A stretch of DNA of 64,000 nucleotides from Gammaproteobacteria bacterium (GCA_015491865.1 WFVD01000013.1:62001-126000), one strand, 5' to 3'; shown: positions 26,738 through 37,790, counted from the first letter of the stretch. The notes: a model not told the origin generated them from the sequence alone. Made by a program: numbers and translations.

Positions 26738-28588
26738 ATGTCATCACCCTCTGAGAGCTTTGCGCAGCTAGCGCTGTCGGCCCCGATTCTTCGTGCGCTG
26801 GAGGATGTTGGCTACGAGTCACCCTCTCCTATTCAGGCGGAATGTATCCCGCACCTGCTGGAGGGGCATGACCTGATCGGCCAGGCACAGACCGGCACCG
26901 GCAAAACGGCCGCGTTCGCACTGCCACTTTTAAACAACATCGACCTCTCTCAAAAAACGCCCCAGCTATTAGTACTGGCGCCAACGCGTGAGCTGGCGAT
27001 CCAGGTTGCAGAGGCGTTCCAGAGCTATGCACGTCACATGAAAGGCTTTCACGTATTACCCGTTTACGGTGGCCAGGGGATGGACTCACAGCTTCGTCAG
27101 CTAAAACGGGGCGTGCACGTGGTGGTCGGCACACCCGGCAGGGTGATGGACCATCTGCGTCGCAAAACGATGTCGCTTGCCAACCTGAAAGCACTGGTAC
27201 TGGATGAAGCTGATGAGATGCTGAAGATGGGCTTTATCGATGATGTTGAGTGGATTCTGGAACAGACACCAGACAACCGTCAGATTGCGCTCTTCTCAGC
27301 CACGATGCCGGATGTGATCCGCAAGGTTGCGAACCGTTATCTGATAAACCCAAAAACCGTCAAGATCAAATCGGAATCGACCACCGTTGACACCATCGAT
27401 CAGAAATACTGGCAGGTGAGTGGCCTACATAAACTCGACGCATTGACCCGTATCCTCGAGGTAGAAGAGTTTGATGCCGCGATCATCTTTGTACGCACCA
27501 AAAATGCTACCGCTGAACTGGCGCAAAAGCTGGAAGCGCGCGGCTACGCCAGCGCTGCATTAAGTGGCGATGTCACCCAGGCACTGCGTGAGCGCACCAT
27601 CACTCAACTGAAAAAGAAAGTGATCGATATCATTGTCGCCACTGACGTTGCGGCACGCGGCCTCGATGTGCCGCGTATCAGCCACGTGATCAACTACGAC
27701 ATCCCTTACGACACAGAGGCGTATGTCCACCGCATCGGCCGCACTGGTCGCGCCGGACGAAAAGGCACCGCGATTCTGTTTGCCGCACCACGCGAGACCC
27801 GCATGCTGCGCGCCATTGAACGGGCCACCAATAAAAAGATTGAACGGATGCAACTGCCGTCGATTGAAGCGGTCAGCAACAAGCGTGTCACGGAGTTTAA
27901 ACAGCAGATCATCGACACCATCGAATCTGAAGATCTGACCTTTTTTAATGAGGTGTTGATGCAGATCGAAACAGAACAGAACATCAGTCCCAACGATGTC
28001 GCTGCCGCACTCACCTTTCTGTTACAGAAAGAACGCCCGCTGATGCCAAAGGCGCAAGCCGTTCCAAAGGCTCGTAAAGAGCGGGATCGCGCGGCAAATA
28101 GCGCAGACCGTCCGCGTGAAAAACGCCCGGCACCGGGTTCACTCGGCAAGGCGCGCCGCCTGAAGAGACACCCGGAAGTTGAGATGGCTCGTTACCGCAT
28201 CGAAGTCGGTAAGATGCATGAGGCGTCGCCGGGCGACATCGTCGGTGCCATCGCCAATGAGGCAGAGATCGACAGCCAGTACATTGGGGATATTAAACTC
28301 TACGATGAGTTCAGCACCGTGGATCTACCGGCAGACATGCCGGCGGATATCTTTCAGCTGCTAAAAAAGGCTCGCGTACGCCAGCAGGCGCTGGCAATCT
28401 CGATCACTAAAGATGGCGCCTTTGGTAGTAAAGGCGGCCCGCGCGGCGGCGACAAAAAACGTAAGTTTGCCGATAAAAAAGCGGGCGGGCGTTCAAAAAG
28501 TCTCAGCAAAGAGAAGTTTATTAATAAACGTGCCAGTAGCAAAGCCAGAAAGCCGAAGAGCAAGGGCAGGATCTCGCTCTCTAAATAG
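26738..28588 (+). CDS. deaD: DEAD-box ATP-dependent RNA helicase (DeaD/CsdA)
   Basis: 616 residues from the ATG at 26738 (an ATG 42 bases upstream is less like the family start). Motifs in order: Q motif SPIQAECIP, motif I AQTGTGKT, PTRELA, VGTPGRVMDH, DEAD, SAT, then RGLDVPRI and HRIGRTGRAGRKG. The C-terminal part has the DbpA/CsdA-like RNA-binding domain (YRIEVGKMHEASPGDIVGAI) and a long lysine/arginine-rich tail (about 540-616). It unwinds RNA in ribosome assembly and mRNA decay, mainly at low temperature. Confidence 0.94.
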   Translation: MSSPSESFAQLALSAPILRALEDVGYESPSPIQAECIPHLLEGHDLIGQAQTGTGKTAAFALPLLNNIDLSQKTPQLLVLAPTRELAIQVAEAFQSYARHMKGFHVLPVYGGQGMDSQLRQLKRGVHVVVGTPGRVMDHLRRKTMSLANLKALVLDEADEMLKMGFIDDVEWILEQTPDNRQIALFSATMPDVIRKVANRYLINPKTVKIKSESTTVDTIDQKYWQVSGLHKLDALTRILEVEEFDAAIIFVRTKNATAELAQKLEARGYASAALSGDVTQALRERTITQLKKKVIDIIVATDVAARGLDVPRISHVINYDIPYDTEAYVHRIGRTGRAGRKGTAILFAAPRETRMLRAIERATNKKIERMQLPSIEAVSNKRVTEFKQQIIDTIESEDLTFFNEVLMQIETEQNISPNDVAAALTFLLQKERPLMPKAQAVPKARKERDRAANSADRPREKRPAPGSLGKARRLKRHPEVEMARYRIEVGKMHEASPGDIVGAIANEAEIDSQYIGDIKLYDEFSTVDLPADMPADIFQLLKKARVRQQALAISITKDGAFGSKGGPRGGDKKRKFADKKAGGRSKSLSKEKFINKRASSKARKPKSKGRISLSK

Positions 28589-28658
28589 CGAGGCAGCGCC
28601 ATGCGGCTATCGCATCACTCCATAAAATTCACCTGCCGGGGTGATAGGGTTTTGTACA

Positions 28659-29903
28659 CTACCCCTGCAGCACCTTCTCGATCGCTTCGATATCGGTCTG
28701 CGCTGCCTCCAGTACACGCAGTGTCATTTTCGGTCCCAGTCGCCCCAGTGAAAATTTGGTAAAGGCAGGCACGGCATCAATCGCCGGGTGACGCTCCATC
28801 GATGGGGTATCGATAAAACTATAGAGCTGTGCCAGCAGTACCACATCACAATAATCGGGCTTTGGTCCGCTGTCGCGATACCAGTCGTGCGCGCCACGCA
28901 CAACATCAATCATATCGAGGTCAAATTCCCAACGACGCAGCACCTGTACCCCAACTTCACCACTCAGCTGCTGGATAACCGTTGTCAGCATCGTCTCATT
29001 TCGCACAAGCTCGGGATATTTTTCTGCGTAGTGGATGATCGGTAGCGCGCCGATATTATGCACAAGCCCCGCTAACATTGCGCGATCTTCATCGACGCCG
29101 CGCCCATGACGGGAGATCACAGCGCAGAGCGCTGCAACATGCGTACTGTGCCGCCACTCGTTACGCATAGCACGCTGTAGCAGCACTGACTCGCTATCGA
29201 ACAGCTGCTGCAACGAGCAACCAATCACCAGATCCCTTGTCACATGCAACCCCATGCGAGAAATGGCTGCCTGACAGGTGGTGATGGGGGCCCGCCCTCG
29301 GTACATCGGGCTATTGGCCACCTGCAGTAGGCGCCCCACCAGCGGCGGATCGGCCATTACGATGCGCGCCACCTCTGACACATCGGTCCCTTTATCCTTA
29401 ACCGCCTTCTGCACCTGTAGCGCGATATCTGGCAGGCTTGGAATCTTTAGTTGATTGATCCGCGAGTCACGCTCGATATCGGCCATCAGCTTTTTAATCA
29501 GCACCGCCTCATCCAGCGGAGCGCTGTCATCAATTTTATCCGGCGCAGGGGCATCGCCCAGAGCCCACTTAACGGTTGCATCACTAAGCCGAAACAGCAC
29601 CACACTCGCGCTGGCGCGGATCATCCACTGGCACGGCTTGGTATAGTTCAGCGGTATTCTGGCTCGAGCACTGCCCGCCACGACACGCTCATCTTCTCGC
29701 CCTGGAGCCGCCATTAAGACCTCGCCAGAAACCAGAAAATAGCTCCAGGGTTCACTCGAGCCATGGCGCGCTATGGTTTCCCCCGCCACCAGGGTCTCAA
29801 AAAAAGTATCCTGAGAAAGCTGTAAAAGCACTTCCGGATCAAGCCCATCAAGCGGCGTAAATGTCGCCATAACGGCAGGGTTGACACTCTTATCACTCTT
29901 CAT
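28659..29903 (-). CDS. HDOD-domain signalling protein with cyclic-nucleotide-binding-like N-terminus
   Basis: 414 residues. Residues about 15-115 look like a degenerate cNMP-binding jelly roll (LSQDTFFETLVAGETIARHG, SYFLVSGEVLMAAP). Residues about 150-360 form an HDOD domain: IPSLPDIALQVQ, RIVMADPPLVGRLLQVANSP and AISRMGLHVTRDLVI, with partial HD-like histidines in AMLAGLVHNIGALPII. HDOD proteins are regulatory, often in motility or stress signalling, and lack phosphodiesterase activity. Convergent with deaD. The sensed ligand is unknown. Confidence 0.85.
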   Translation of the reverse strand: MKSDKSVNPAVMATFTPLDGLDPEVLLQLSQDTFFETLVAGETIARHGSSEPWSYFLVSGEVLMAAPGREDERVVAGSARARIPLNYTKPCQWMIRASASVVLFRLSDATVKWALGDAPAPDKIDDSAPLDEAVLIKKLMADIERDSRINQLKIPSLPDIALQVQKAVKDKGTDVSEVARIVMADPPLVGRLLQVANSPMYRGRAPITTCQAAISRMGLHVTRDLVIGCSLQQLFDSESVLLQRAMRNEWRHSTHVAALCAVISRHGRGVDEDRAMLAGLVHNIGALPIIHYAEKYPELVRNETMLTTVIQQLSGEVGVQVLRRWEFDLDMIDVVRGAHDWYRDSGPKPDYCDVVLLAQLYSFIDTPSMERHPAIDAVPAFTKFSLGRLGPKMTLRVLEAAQTDIEAIEKVLQG

Positions 29904-30313
29904 TGTTCCGTTACCACTGCAATGGTTGCTGGTGAGATTGCACCCACCCTAAAAAACCCATGGATTAAGTAGCGCGCCCCTCGCCGCGTACTTTACTGGT
30001 AACGGCTCATCACCATAGTTTCATTATATTTTTTGTAGGCGGTCTCAATCAAATCATACCCATAACAGGTTTAAGCCGATCCCTGCGCTGCGAAAATAGA
30101 GGCGAACCCAGACACGATAATCAGCCTGCCACCGATACCGAGCAAGCCTGTCAATACACCGAGCAGCAAATATATAGAACACGGCTTCGATCATCGATTA
30201 CCCCAACCCCTCATTGAGTGCTAAAATCCCATGGTTCAGTCATAGCGCCTTTGCTAAAGGGTGTGATTTGAGCGGCATAAATAGTTTATTTTCTGGGTAA
30301 TGGGGAGAGGCAG
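29904..30313. other. Non-coding region with a degraded gene remnant
   Basis: 410 bases between the start of the HDOD gene and the epimerase gene. It contains the TauE/SafE-like fragment at 30071-30194; otherwise only promoter space is expected. Confidence 0.45.
30071..30194 (-). pseudogene. Remnant of a TauE/SafE-type permease
   Basis: From the ATG at 30194 the minus strand reads MIEAVFYIF, then one base later a second frame reads LLGVLTGLLGIGGRLIIV and SGFASIFAAQG before a TAA at 30071. LLG…GLLGIGGG-IIVP is the hallmark of the first transmembrane repeat of TauE/SafE anion exporters. A single-base frameshift and the early stop leave only about 40 codons of a family that is normally about 250 residues long. 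Confidence 0.42.
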
Positions 30314-31294
30314 ATGTATCCGAAGATTGCAGTCACACACAACAAGACCATTGCTGTTCTGGGAGGCACCGGTTTTGTCGGCCAGCACCTCGTTCACGCA
30401 CTCGTTGAGTCGGGTTACCAGGTGCGGGTGTTAACGCGTCGTCGGGAACGTCACCGTGAGCTGCTGGTGCTGCCGCGTGTCACGTTAATCGAAACCGATA
30501 TCACATGCCTCTCCAGTCTTCACCAGCATCTCGCCGGCTGCCATGCGGTGGTCAACCTGGTAGCGGTACTCAATGAAAAGCGGAAGGGCGATTTTCAGCG
30601 CCTGCATGTTGAGCTGCCGCGAATGATCATCGACGCCTGTGTTGCCAACAAGATCGACCGCATCATCCACATGAGCGCGCTCAACGCCTATGCCGGCAAG
30701 GCGCCGAGCCGTTATCTCACCAGCAAGGGTGAAGGTGAAGATACCATCCATATGGGAGCAGATGAGGGAATTAACGTCACCAGCCTGCGCCCATCCGTGA
30801 TCTTTGGACCGGGTGACCAGCTCTTCAACCGCTTTGCCGGGCTGCTCAAGTTTGTCATCTGCCTGCCACTGGCCTGCCCAAATGCGCGCTTTGCACCCGT
30901 CTATGTCCACGATGTCGTCGATGTCATCGTCAAATCGCTCAATAACAGAGCAACCTTTGGCCAGCGCTATGATCTCTGCGGCCCTCGCATCTACACCCTG
31001 CAACAGCTGGTTGAATTTACTATTAAGACCCTTGGCATTAAACGCAGTGTGGTCCCGCTGGGCGATGGGATGTCAAAATTGATGGCACGCATTCTGAGCA
31101 TTGCGCCGGGTAAACCGTTAACCTATGACAACTACCTCTCGATGCAAGTCGATAGCGTCAGTAACAAACCGTTTCCAGAACTCTTTGGCATCACGCCACA
31201 GCCGCTTGAAGCCATCGTACCGCGCTACCTGCTAAACCAGACGCAACGCGGCCAGTTTGACCGCTTTCGTCTCTACGCAGGGCGTGACGACTAA
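30314..31294 (+). CDS. Complex I NDUFA9-like NAD(P)-binding protein (atypical SDR/epimerase)
   Basis: 326 residues. The Rossmann motif [10 protein letters not shown] is at about residues 17-26, followed by [30 protein letters not shown] with a YLTSKGEGE in place of the classical YxxxK, and [11 protein letters not shown]. This pattern is the NDUFA9-like branch of extended SDR proteins. GGGGAGAGG lies upstream of the ATG. The role is not established in bacteria; NAD(P) binding is likely. Followed by cca, whose start lies 34 bases downstream. Confidence 0.85.
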   Translation: MYPKIAVTHNKTIAVLGGTGFVGQHLVHALVESGYQVRVLTRRRERHRELLVLPRVTLIETDITCLSSLHQHLAGCHAVVNLVAVLNEKRKGDFQRLHVELPRMIIDACVANKIDRIIHMSALNAYAGKAPSRYLTSKGEGEDTIHMGADEGINVTSLRPSVIFGPGDQLFNRFAGLLKFVICLPLACPNARFAPVYVHDVVDVIVKSLNNRATFGQRYDLCGPRIYTLQQLVEFTIKTLGIKRSVVPLGDGMSKLMARILSIAPGKPLTYDNYLSMQVDSVSNKPFPELFGITPQPLEAIVPRYLLNQTQRGQFDRFRLYAGRDD

Positions 31295-31328
31295 GCGCAA
31301 TATAGTTAAGCGACCGGTTCCGATTCCG

Positions 31329-32558
31329 ATGAAGGTCTACATGGTGGGCGGGGCTGTGCGCGACAAATTACTGGGACTGCCTGTTAAGGATCGCGACTGG
31401 GTGGTGGTCGGTGCAACCCCTGAAGAGATGCTGGCTCAGGGCTACACACAGGTGGGGCAGGACTTCCCGGTTTTTCTACATCCAGAGAGCAAAGAGGAGT
31501 ATGCGCTCGCTCGTACTGAACGTAAAACCACTGCTGGCTATACTGGCTTTGAGGTTCACGCTGCGCCCGATGTCACCTTGGAACAGGATCTCAGACGACG
31601 CGATCTTACCATCAATGCAATGGCGCTCTCGCCTGAAGGGCACCTGATCGATCCACTCAATGGCATTCACGATCTACAACAGAAGCGACTAAGACATGTC
31701 TCCCCTGCTTTTATTGAAGACCCGGTGCGTGTACTGCGAGTGGCGCGCTTTGCAACTCGGCTGGCACCGCTGGGTTTCAAGGTGGCAGATGAGACACAGG
31801 CACTGCTACGGCAGATGGTTGATGCAGGCGAAGTCGATGCACTGGTCCCCGAACGTCTCTGGGCTGAAATCGAGCGGGCACTCAATGAACCACGCCCCTC
31901 TATCTTTTTCACTACGCTACGCGAATGTGGGGCGCTTGCGCGCATCCTGCCTGAAGTTGATGCACTATTTGGCGTACCACAGCCAGCACATTATCACCCA
32001 GAGATCGACTGCGGCATTCACACCATGATGGTGCTCGATAGCGCGGCATCACTAAGCAGTGAGCCAGTGGTGCGCTTCGCCGCCCTCTGCCACGACCTTG
32101 GCAAGGGCAACACACCACGCGATCAATGGCCCCGCCACCGCGGCCACGAAGAGCGCGGGGTAAAGCTATTACAGCAGTTATGCCAGCGGATGCCTATTCC
32201 AAAGGCTTACCGTGAACTGGCCCATCTAGTCGCACGTTACCACACTCACTGCCACCGCGCAGCTGAACTTCGCCCGGAGAGACTACTCAAAACACTTGAG
32301 GCGGTCGATGCGTTTCGCCGCCCGCAGCGCTTAACACAGTTTCTACTCGTATGCGAAGCAGACTCACGCGGACGCCTCGGTTATGAAGCGAGCGACTACC
32401 CACAGGCCCTTCTGTTCCAGCACGCTTATCAGGCTGCCACCACGATCAACATTCGAAGTCTGGTCGAACAGGGCTTTAACGGCAAGGCGCTGGCAGATGA
32501 AATCCACGCAGCGCGTGTACGTGCCATTAAGCACGCCGTTCGATCGCTGCGCCATTAA
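31329..32558 (+). CDS. cca: CCA-adding enzyme, tRNA nucleotidyltransferase
   Basis: 409 residues from the ATG at 31329 ([21 protein letters not shown]); earlier in-frame codons overlap the epimerase gene. The nucleotidyltransferase motif GGAVRD, the metal-binding DRDWVVVG and [11 protein letters not shown] are conserved. A C-terminal HD domain ([11 protein letters not shown]) marks the gammaproteobacterial multifunctional type with phosphohydrolase activity. It builds and repairs the 3'-CCA end of tRNAs. Confidence 0.95.
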   Translation: MKVYMVGGAVRDKLLGLPVKDRDWVVVGATPEEMLAQGYTQVGQDFPVFLHPESKEEYALARTERKTTAGYTGFEVHAAPDVTLEQDLRRRDLTINAMALSPEGHLIDPLNGIHDLQQKRLRHVSPAFIEDPVRVLRVARFATRLAPLGFKVADETQALLRQMVDAGEVDALVPERLWAEIERALNEPRPSIFFTTLRECGALARILPEVDALFGVPQPAHYHPEIDCGIHTMMVLDSAASLSSEPVVRFAALCHDLGKGNTPRDQWPRHRGHEERGVKLLQQLCQRMPIPKAYRELAHLVARYHTHCHRAAELRPERLLKTLEAVDAFRRPQRLTQFLLVCEADSRGRLGYEASDYPQALLFQHAYQAATTINIRSLVEQGFNGKALADEIHAARVRAIKHAVRSLRH

Positions 32559-32561
32559 ACT

Positions 32562-32591
32562 TTATCAATTCAGGTGCGATACAGGTATAAT
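32562..32591 (+). promoter_or_regulatory. Promoter of the DUF3579 gene
   Basis: -35 TTATCA (32562-32567), 18-base spacer, perfect -10 TATAAT (32586-32591), 60 bases before the ATG at 32652. Confidence 0.5.
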
Positions 32592-32651
32592 CGCCGCAAG
32601 CGACACACCACCCAATGAGATCAACAAATAACTGTCGCAGCGCAAGAGAAA

Positions 32652-33002
32652 ATGATGTCGCATAACTCCGGTAACAATCAGATTATCATTGAAGGTATCT
32701 GCAAAGACGGCCAGAAGTTCCGCCCTTCGGACTGGGTTGAACGCATCTCGTCTGCCCTGGCCAGCTTCGGTCCCGATCACAAATTGCGTTACTCTGAACA
32801 TGTGCAACCCTGTATCATCAACGGCGCACGCTGCCTGATTGTGGCGCGCGGCCTCAGTATTAATGACCCAGAGGCATTCGACTTTATTCTCCAGTTTGCG
32901 CGTAAAAACAAACTGCGCATCCAGGAAAAGCACCTCATCAAAGAGTGGGGTTATGATCTCCCTGAAGATAACGATAGTGATGAATTGCTCGCCAACGCCT
33001 GA
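32652..33002 (+). CDS. DUF3579 family protein
   Basis: 116 residues. IIIEGICKDGQKFRPSDWVE, SYSEH-like RYSEHVQPCIINGARCLIV and PEAFDFILQFARKNKLRI are typical of DUF3579, a small cytoplasmic family of beta- and gammaproteobacteria of unknown function. Acidic C-terminus. It has its own promoter after cca. Confidence 0.82.
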   Translation: MMSHNSGNNQIIIEGICKDGQKFRPSDWVERISSALASFGPDHKLRYSEHVQPCIINGARCLIVARGLSINDPEAFDFILQFARKNKLRIQEKHLIKEWGYDLPEDNDSDELLANA

Positions 33003-33241
33003 GCCATTTTGGCTCTTTTCGCACCGCGCCAATCCGGCATAGCAAGTTATAGACCACTCCTGGCAACCAGTTGAATCGCTTCAATATCCGTTAAAAGCAG
33101 GACCATCTGCCCGAAATATCGCGATCATAAATATTGACCCACCCTGTGATACCGTGACAAGCTGATCATCCGGCTCGCGGTTTTCGCATGGAATGAGGCG
33201 GGGAGGACGACGTTTTAAACCACACATATGGAGGCAAAAGT

Positions 33242-33487
33242 ATGTACGGAGAACGACACCAACTGACTCATGAGTTCCCTGAGTTTCAGAACACTATTCA
33301 TCATCTCAAAATCCGGGACCGTGAATTTGCTGATCGACTCAAAGAGTATGAGCATACTGACAAGACAATTTACACGCTGGAAAAACAGCAACAACCGACA
33401 ACAGATGAACGTATGCTAGATCTCAAAGTGAAGCGCCTTAACCTCAAGGATCGGCTTTACAGCGAGTTAAAACAGCACCAGGCATAA
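33242..33487 (+). CDS. YdcH/DUF465 family small coiled-coil protein
   Basis: 81 residues. HQLTHEFPEFQNTIHHLKIRD, then FADRLKEYEHTDKTIYTLE and LKVKRLNLKDRLYSEL match the YdcH family of short helical-hairpin proteins with unknown function. GGAGG lies nine bases before the ATG. Single gene, convergent with murU. Confidence 0.87.
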   Translation: MYGERHQLTHEFPEFQNTIHHLKIRDREFADRLKEYEHTDKTIYTLEKQQQPTTDERMLDLKVKRLNLKDRLYSELKQHQA

Positions 33488-33535
33488 GCAAATAGACTGA
33501 AATCGAACACAGCCAGCCATTCATGCTGAGTCATC

Positions 33536-33567
33536 GCCCCACTGCTACGCTATTGTAGTGGCGGGGC
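33536..33567. terminator. Possible bidirectional terminator hairpin
   Basis: GCCCC…CTAC (33536-33548) pairs with GTAG…GGGGC (33555-33567) with one mismatch and two wobble pairs, loop six bases. It lies between convergent genes; no long T-run follows. Confidence 0.4.
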
Positions 33568-33621
33568 AACTCCTCCGTTCTACCCTGCCTGCCACCCCGT
33601 TTTGGCACGCTTAAACTGACC

Positions 33622-34302
<681 letters not shown>

Positions 34303-34399
34303 TCAACTAAAATAGAAAGACAGAGGCTAAATAAAGACACTGATGGATCACTACTATTAACAGTCAAATAGCAGCTAGCAGCTCAACAGATAAGGGGGA

Positions 34400-35218
34400 T
34401 CAGGGAAGCACCTGATAACCAACATTCTGATCATCACGACGGAAGAGATTATGGTCCGCTAAATATTCAACATAGGCGCCATCCCAGTAGGTGTATTCAC
34501 CATCACTCCCTCCGTTACCATTACCTGGGGTATAGGTATATTGGCCGGCATTTACAGTCTGTTTGACAAGTGATTTAGCGCTAAAGAAAGCTGGAATAAC
34601 TGTATTGTCATAGTTACCACTACCCTGATATTCATTGGTTAATAGCTCCAGTCTATTCGCAATATTACCAACAACATCAATCGTGCCGTAGCCGATGGCG
34701 CTCATATCGATCTCAAAATCCATCCGGATATCTGCATTGACCACTGTCTGGCTAATCAACGGCTTAAAGGCCAGGGAATCTTTGATAAAGCGCTGCGTGA
34801 ACTCTTCATCTCGAATCATATTGGTCATCACGACGCGAGTTGGATTACCACCACCAAAGGGGGACTCACTAGATGACAGCGGATAGTTATTTGAGTAACA
34901 GCAGCCGCCGATCATGATATAGACCTCCTGGGCAAAATTACTTGCGGGGTCCCCAACAACCGAGTGGTAATAGGTCTGTCCATCAATCATGACAAGCTCC
35001 TGAAGAAAGGGGGTTGGGTCGGTATAAGCGCTATCGTCACCACCTATCGCACACCGAGCCGCTGGGCCGCCGCGATTACAGTCAATGGTAAAACCATCAA
35101 AAACTGTGGCTTCGTTGGCATAACCAAACTGAAAATCGGTCTGCGCCCAGGCAGAGAACGACACCGCCCATGCGCCAGCCAAAATCAACAGCGCATCGCT
35201 AAAGGCCCTCTTAAACAT
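34400..35218 (-). CDS. Secreted protein of unknown function, paralogue of the product of 9451-10446
   Basis: 272 residues with a signal peptide at 1-26 (…SFSAWA-QT). GAGGGTGGTGAC lies upstream of the ATG. Mature part is rich in Y, G, N and D; cysteines in DCNRGG, RCAIGG and GGCCYSNN could form disulfides. FDGFTID and FLQELVMIDGQTYYHSVVGD match spacing and residues of the protein at 9451-10446. No family recognised. Single gene with its own sigma-70-like promoter (35278-35308). Confidence 0.7.
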   Translation of the reverse strand: MFKRAFSDALLILAGAWAVSFSAWAQTDFQFGYANEATVFDGFTIDCNRGGPAARCAIGGDDSAYTDPTPFLQELVMIDGQTYYHSVVGDPASNFAQEVYIMIGGCCYSNNYPLSSSESPFGGGNPTRVVMTNMIRDEEFTQRFIKDSLAFKPLISQTVVNADIRMDFEIDMSAIGYGTIDVVGNIANRLELLTNEYQGSGNYDNTVIPAFFSAKSLVKQTVNAGQYTYTPGNGNGGSDGEYTYWDGAYVEYLADHNLFRRDDQNVGYQVLP

Positions 35219-35277
35219 GTCACCACCCTCAAAAACTCAAAGCATCAATTAAGTGTTTATTATTGTTATTAACAGGG

Positions 35278-35308
35278 ATTCTAAACACAAACCCCTTTCA
35301 TTTGTCAA
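35278..35308 (-). promoter_or_regulatory. Sigma-70-like promoter of the secreted-protein gene
   Basis: Minus strand: -35 TTGACA (35308-35303), 19-base spacer, -10 TAGAAT (35283-35278), about 60 bases before the ATG at 35218. The spacer is slightly long. Confidence 0.42.
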
Positions 35309-35489
35309 TTTAAAATGGGAATATAAAAAGTAAAATGATAAATCTTATCAATAATTTACCGAGCCTTCGGCCATGATCGTCAAAACAACGGCAGTGATAT
35401 GCTTAATCACTAGATGAAAGTACTCGGGCGCCCGGGGGGGGCAAAATGCAAAATGATGAAGGTGTTAACAGACCCGGTAGGGTGTAACG

Positions 35490-36512
35490 CTATTCTGATT
35501 TTTGCGCGCGCCCAAACAGTGCTGCCACCGCATCCCGGGGGGTACGCTCTTCATACAGAACTCCGTAGACCTGCTCTGCGATAGGCATTTCGATCCGATG
35601 ACGGTGCGCCAGCTGCCTCACCTCGCGCGCCGTCTGCACCCCTTCAACCGCCTGACCGATTGACTGCATTGCAGCCGCCGGTGGTGTCCCTCCGGCAAGC
35701 GCCAGCCCCATGCGACGATTTCGTGACTGGTTGTCTGTACAGGTCAACACCAGATCTCCCAGACCGGCCAGACCAGTAAAGGTCTCCGCCTGACCACCAA
35801 GTGCAACACCCAGACGGGTAATCTCAGCCAGACCCCGAGTAATTAACGCGGCACGTGCGTTGGCACCAAACCCCAGACCATCGGAAATCCCTGCTGCAAT
35901 CGCCAGTACATTTTTGACTGCGCCACCCACCTCAACACCGACCATATCCTGAGAGTGATAGGCCCGAAAATTATCACTATGGAGCGCAAGCGAGAGATCA
36001 CTCGCAAACGCTCTACTGGTCGCCGCCACGGTTAACGCCGTTGGCAGGCCCGCTGCCACCTCATGGGCAAAACTAGGGCCCGAGATCACCGCCAATGGAA
36101 CGTTATCCCCACAGACCTCGGCCGCCACCTGATGTAGCAGCTTACCACTTCCCGGATCGAACCCCTTAGTCGCCCAGCTGAGGCGAACATCACCTCGCAT
36201 CATCGGCTGACAGGTTTCAACCACACCACGAAAAGCTTCGCTTGGTACCACAACCACCACGTCACGACATGCTGATAGCACCTGTTTCAGACTGGCATTG
36301 AGTGATAATCGCGGCGGAAATTCAATCTCAGGGAGAAAATCGAGATTGCGGCGCGCTGCCTGCATCACCTCAATCTGCGTCGCATCATGACTCCACAGGA
36401 GCACATCACGCCCATTACGAGCCACCAAAATAGCTAGCGCACTTCCCCAGGAGCCTGCGCCCAGTATAGCCATCGGCTGCTGCGAATGACTCACAGCACT
36501 ACCGTCTTGCAT
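35490..36512 (-). CDS. gpsA: NAD(P)-dependent glycerol-3-phosphate dehydrogenase
   Basis: 340 residues from the ATG at 36512, preceded by GGAGAG at seven bases; an upstream start is less likely. The Rossmann motif GAGSWGSALAI, ISGPSFAHEVAAGLPTA, the catalytic lysine in GGAVKNVLAIAAGISDGLGFG, and FTGLAGLGDLVLTC are conserved. It reduces dihydroxyacetone phosphate to sn-glycerol-3-phosphate for phospholipid synthesis. It follows secB by 57 bases, the usual pairing. Confidence 0.95.
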   Translation of the reverse strand: MQDGSAVSHSQQPMAILGAGSWGSALAILVARNGRDVLLWSHDATQIEVMQAARRNLDFLPEIEFPPRLSLNASLKQVLSACRDVVVVVPSEAFRGVVETCQPMMRGDVRLSWATKGFDPGSGKLLHQVAAEVCGDNVPLAVISGPSFAHEVAAGLPTALTVAATSRAFASDLSLALHSDNFRAYHSQDMVGVEVGGAVKNVLAIAAGISDGLGFGANARAALITRGLAEITRLGVALGGQAETFTGLAGLGDLVLTCTDNQSRNRRMGLALAGGTPPAAAMQSIGQAVEGVQTAREVRQLAHRHRIEMPIAEQVYGVLYEERTPRDAVAALFGRAQKSE

Positions 36513-36569
36513 CGATCTTCTCTCCGGCATCCAAACCCACACCTCGACAGAAATTCAGTCCATTCGGGA

Positions 36570-37058
36570 TCAATGCTGAACCGCGCCCTCTTCGCCATTT
36601 TGCTGCTTCTGCTGCTGCGCCGCATATTCTGCAAACAGCGCATCAAAATTGACCGGCGATAATAATAGCTGCGGAAAACCACCGCGGGTCACCAGATCTG
36701 CGATGGCCTCACGTGCAAATGGAAAAAGAATATTTGGGCAAAGACTCCCCATAATTGGCGGCAATTCACTCTGGTCATAGCCAGAAACATTGAAAATCCC
36801 ACACTGCTGAACTTCAGCCAGGTACGCCGTTTTATCGCCAAGCTTTGCCGTAACAGTCACCGAAAGTATGACCTCATGAACACCTTCTGCCAGCACTGTT
36901 GCCTTATTTCCCAGCTGCATGTTGGTTTCTGGCTCCCACTTTTCCTGAAACACAAGCGGCGTGTTTGGGGTTTCAAATGAGATGTCTCGCACATAGATTT
37001 TCTGTATCGAGAACTGTTTTCCACCCGCCACAGCCTGCTTTTTTTCTTCTTCCGACAT
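36570..37058 (-). CDS. secB: Protein-export chaperone SecB
   Basis: 162 residues. FSIQKIYVRDISFETPNTP, KLGDKTAYLAEVQQCGIF and CPNILFPFAREAIADLVTRGGFPQLLLSPVNFD are SecB signatures. It is a cytoplasmic tetramer that holds precursors unfolded and hands them to SecA. Usual glutaredoxin gene between secB and the rhodanese gene is absent here. Ends in a Q-rich tail. Confidence 0.95.
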   Translation of the reverse strand: MSEEEKKQAVAGGKQFSIQKIYVRDISFETPNTPLVFQEKWEPETNMQLGNKATVLAEGVHEVILSVTVTAKLGDKTAYLAEVQQCGIFNVSGYDQSELPPIMGSLCPNILFPFAREAIADLVTRGGFPQLLLSPVNFDALFAEYAAQQQKQQNGEEGAVQH

Positions 37059-37129
37059 TTTTACACCACCGATTTGGAGTTAATTATATTTTAGATATAG
37101 CTTGAGACACGCAGACCAGAGTACAGATA

Positions 37130-37558
37130 CTAATCTCCGGTACTCAGTGGAAAGTTAGCATTCTTCCAGGCCAGCAAACCACCCGAAAGCTTATAAACTG
37201 ACGCAAAACCCTGCTTCTGCAAGATAGCGCAGGCACGCGCGGACTGCTGTCCCGTCTCACAGTAGACGATAACGGGAGCGGCTTTTAAGCTGTCCAGTTC
37301 ATGTAACCGCTCTTCAAATAACCCAAAAGGTATATTGCGAGCATTAAGTATATGCCCTTTCTCAAACTCACCACTATCACGCACATCCACGACGGCGGCG
37401 TCTTCATGATTAATCAGACTCACCACCTCATTCGGTTTCGCCTCTTTAAAACCCAGTAATTTAGGTCTGATCATATTCATACCCAGCAGGGTCAATACAA
37501 TAATCAGTGCCAGAAACAGAAACCAGTTGTTAACTATAAACTCTAAAAGCTGTTGCAT
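37130..37558 (-). CDS. Membrane-anchored rhodanese-like protein
   Basis: 142 residues from the ATG at 37558 (a TTG five codons earlier is possible). One N-terminal transmembrane helix (FIVNNWFLFLALIIVLTLLG) and a single rhodanese domain with AVVDVRDSGEFEKGHI and the active-site loop YCETGQQSA, whose Cys carries persulfide. The YibN-like family is typically encoded next to secB, as here. It may act in sulfur transfer at the inner membrane. Confidence 0.88.
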   Translation of the reverse strand: MQQLLEFIVNNWFLFLALIIVLTLLGMNMIRPKLLGFKEAKPNEVVSLINHEDAAVVDVRDSGEFEKGHILNARNIPFGLFEERLHELDSLKAAPVIVYCETGQQSARACAILQKQGFASVYKLSGGLLAWKNANFPLSTGD

Positions 37559-37790
37559 ATTATCACCACTCAACCACCCCCCAGCGCAACACTGGGCGGC
37601 ATAAACAATTTAAGGATTATGAACTAAAGGCAGGCAGTCTAGCTCATCTGCATCAGAATTTCAGTGGGGAAAGAGAATCAAAATGTTAAATATCAAAACG
37701 ATGAATATTGCATTCACATTTAAAATGTACCGGGGAGCCTCTGATAAATTGCCGTATCAATTACGCGCTGGGCCATCATCACAGAACATG

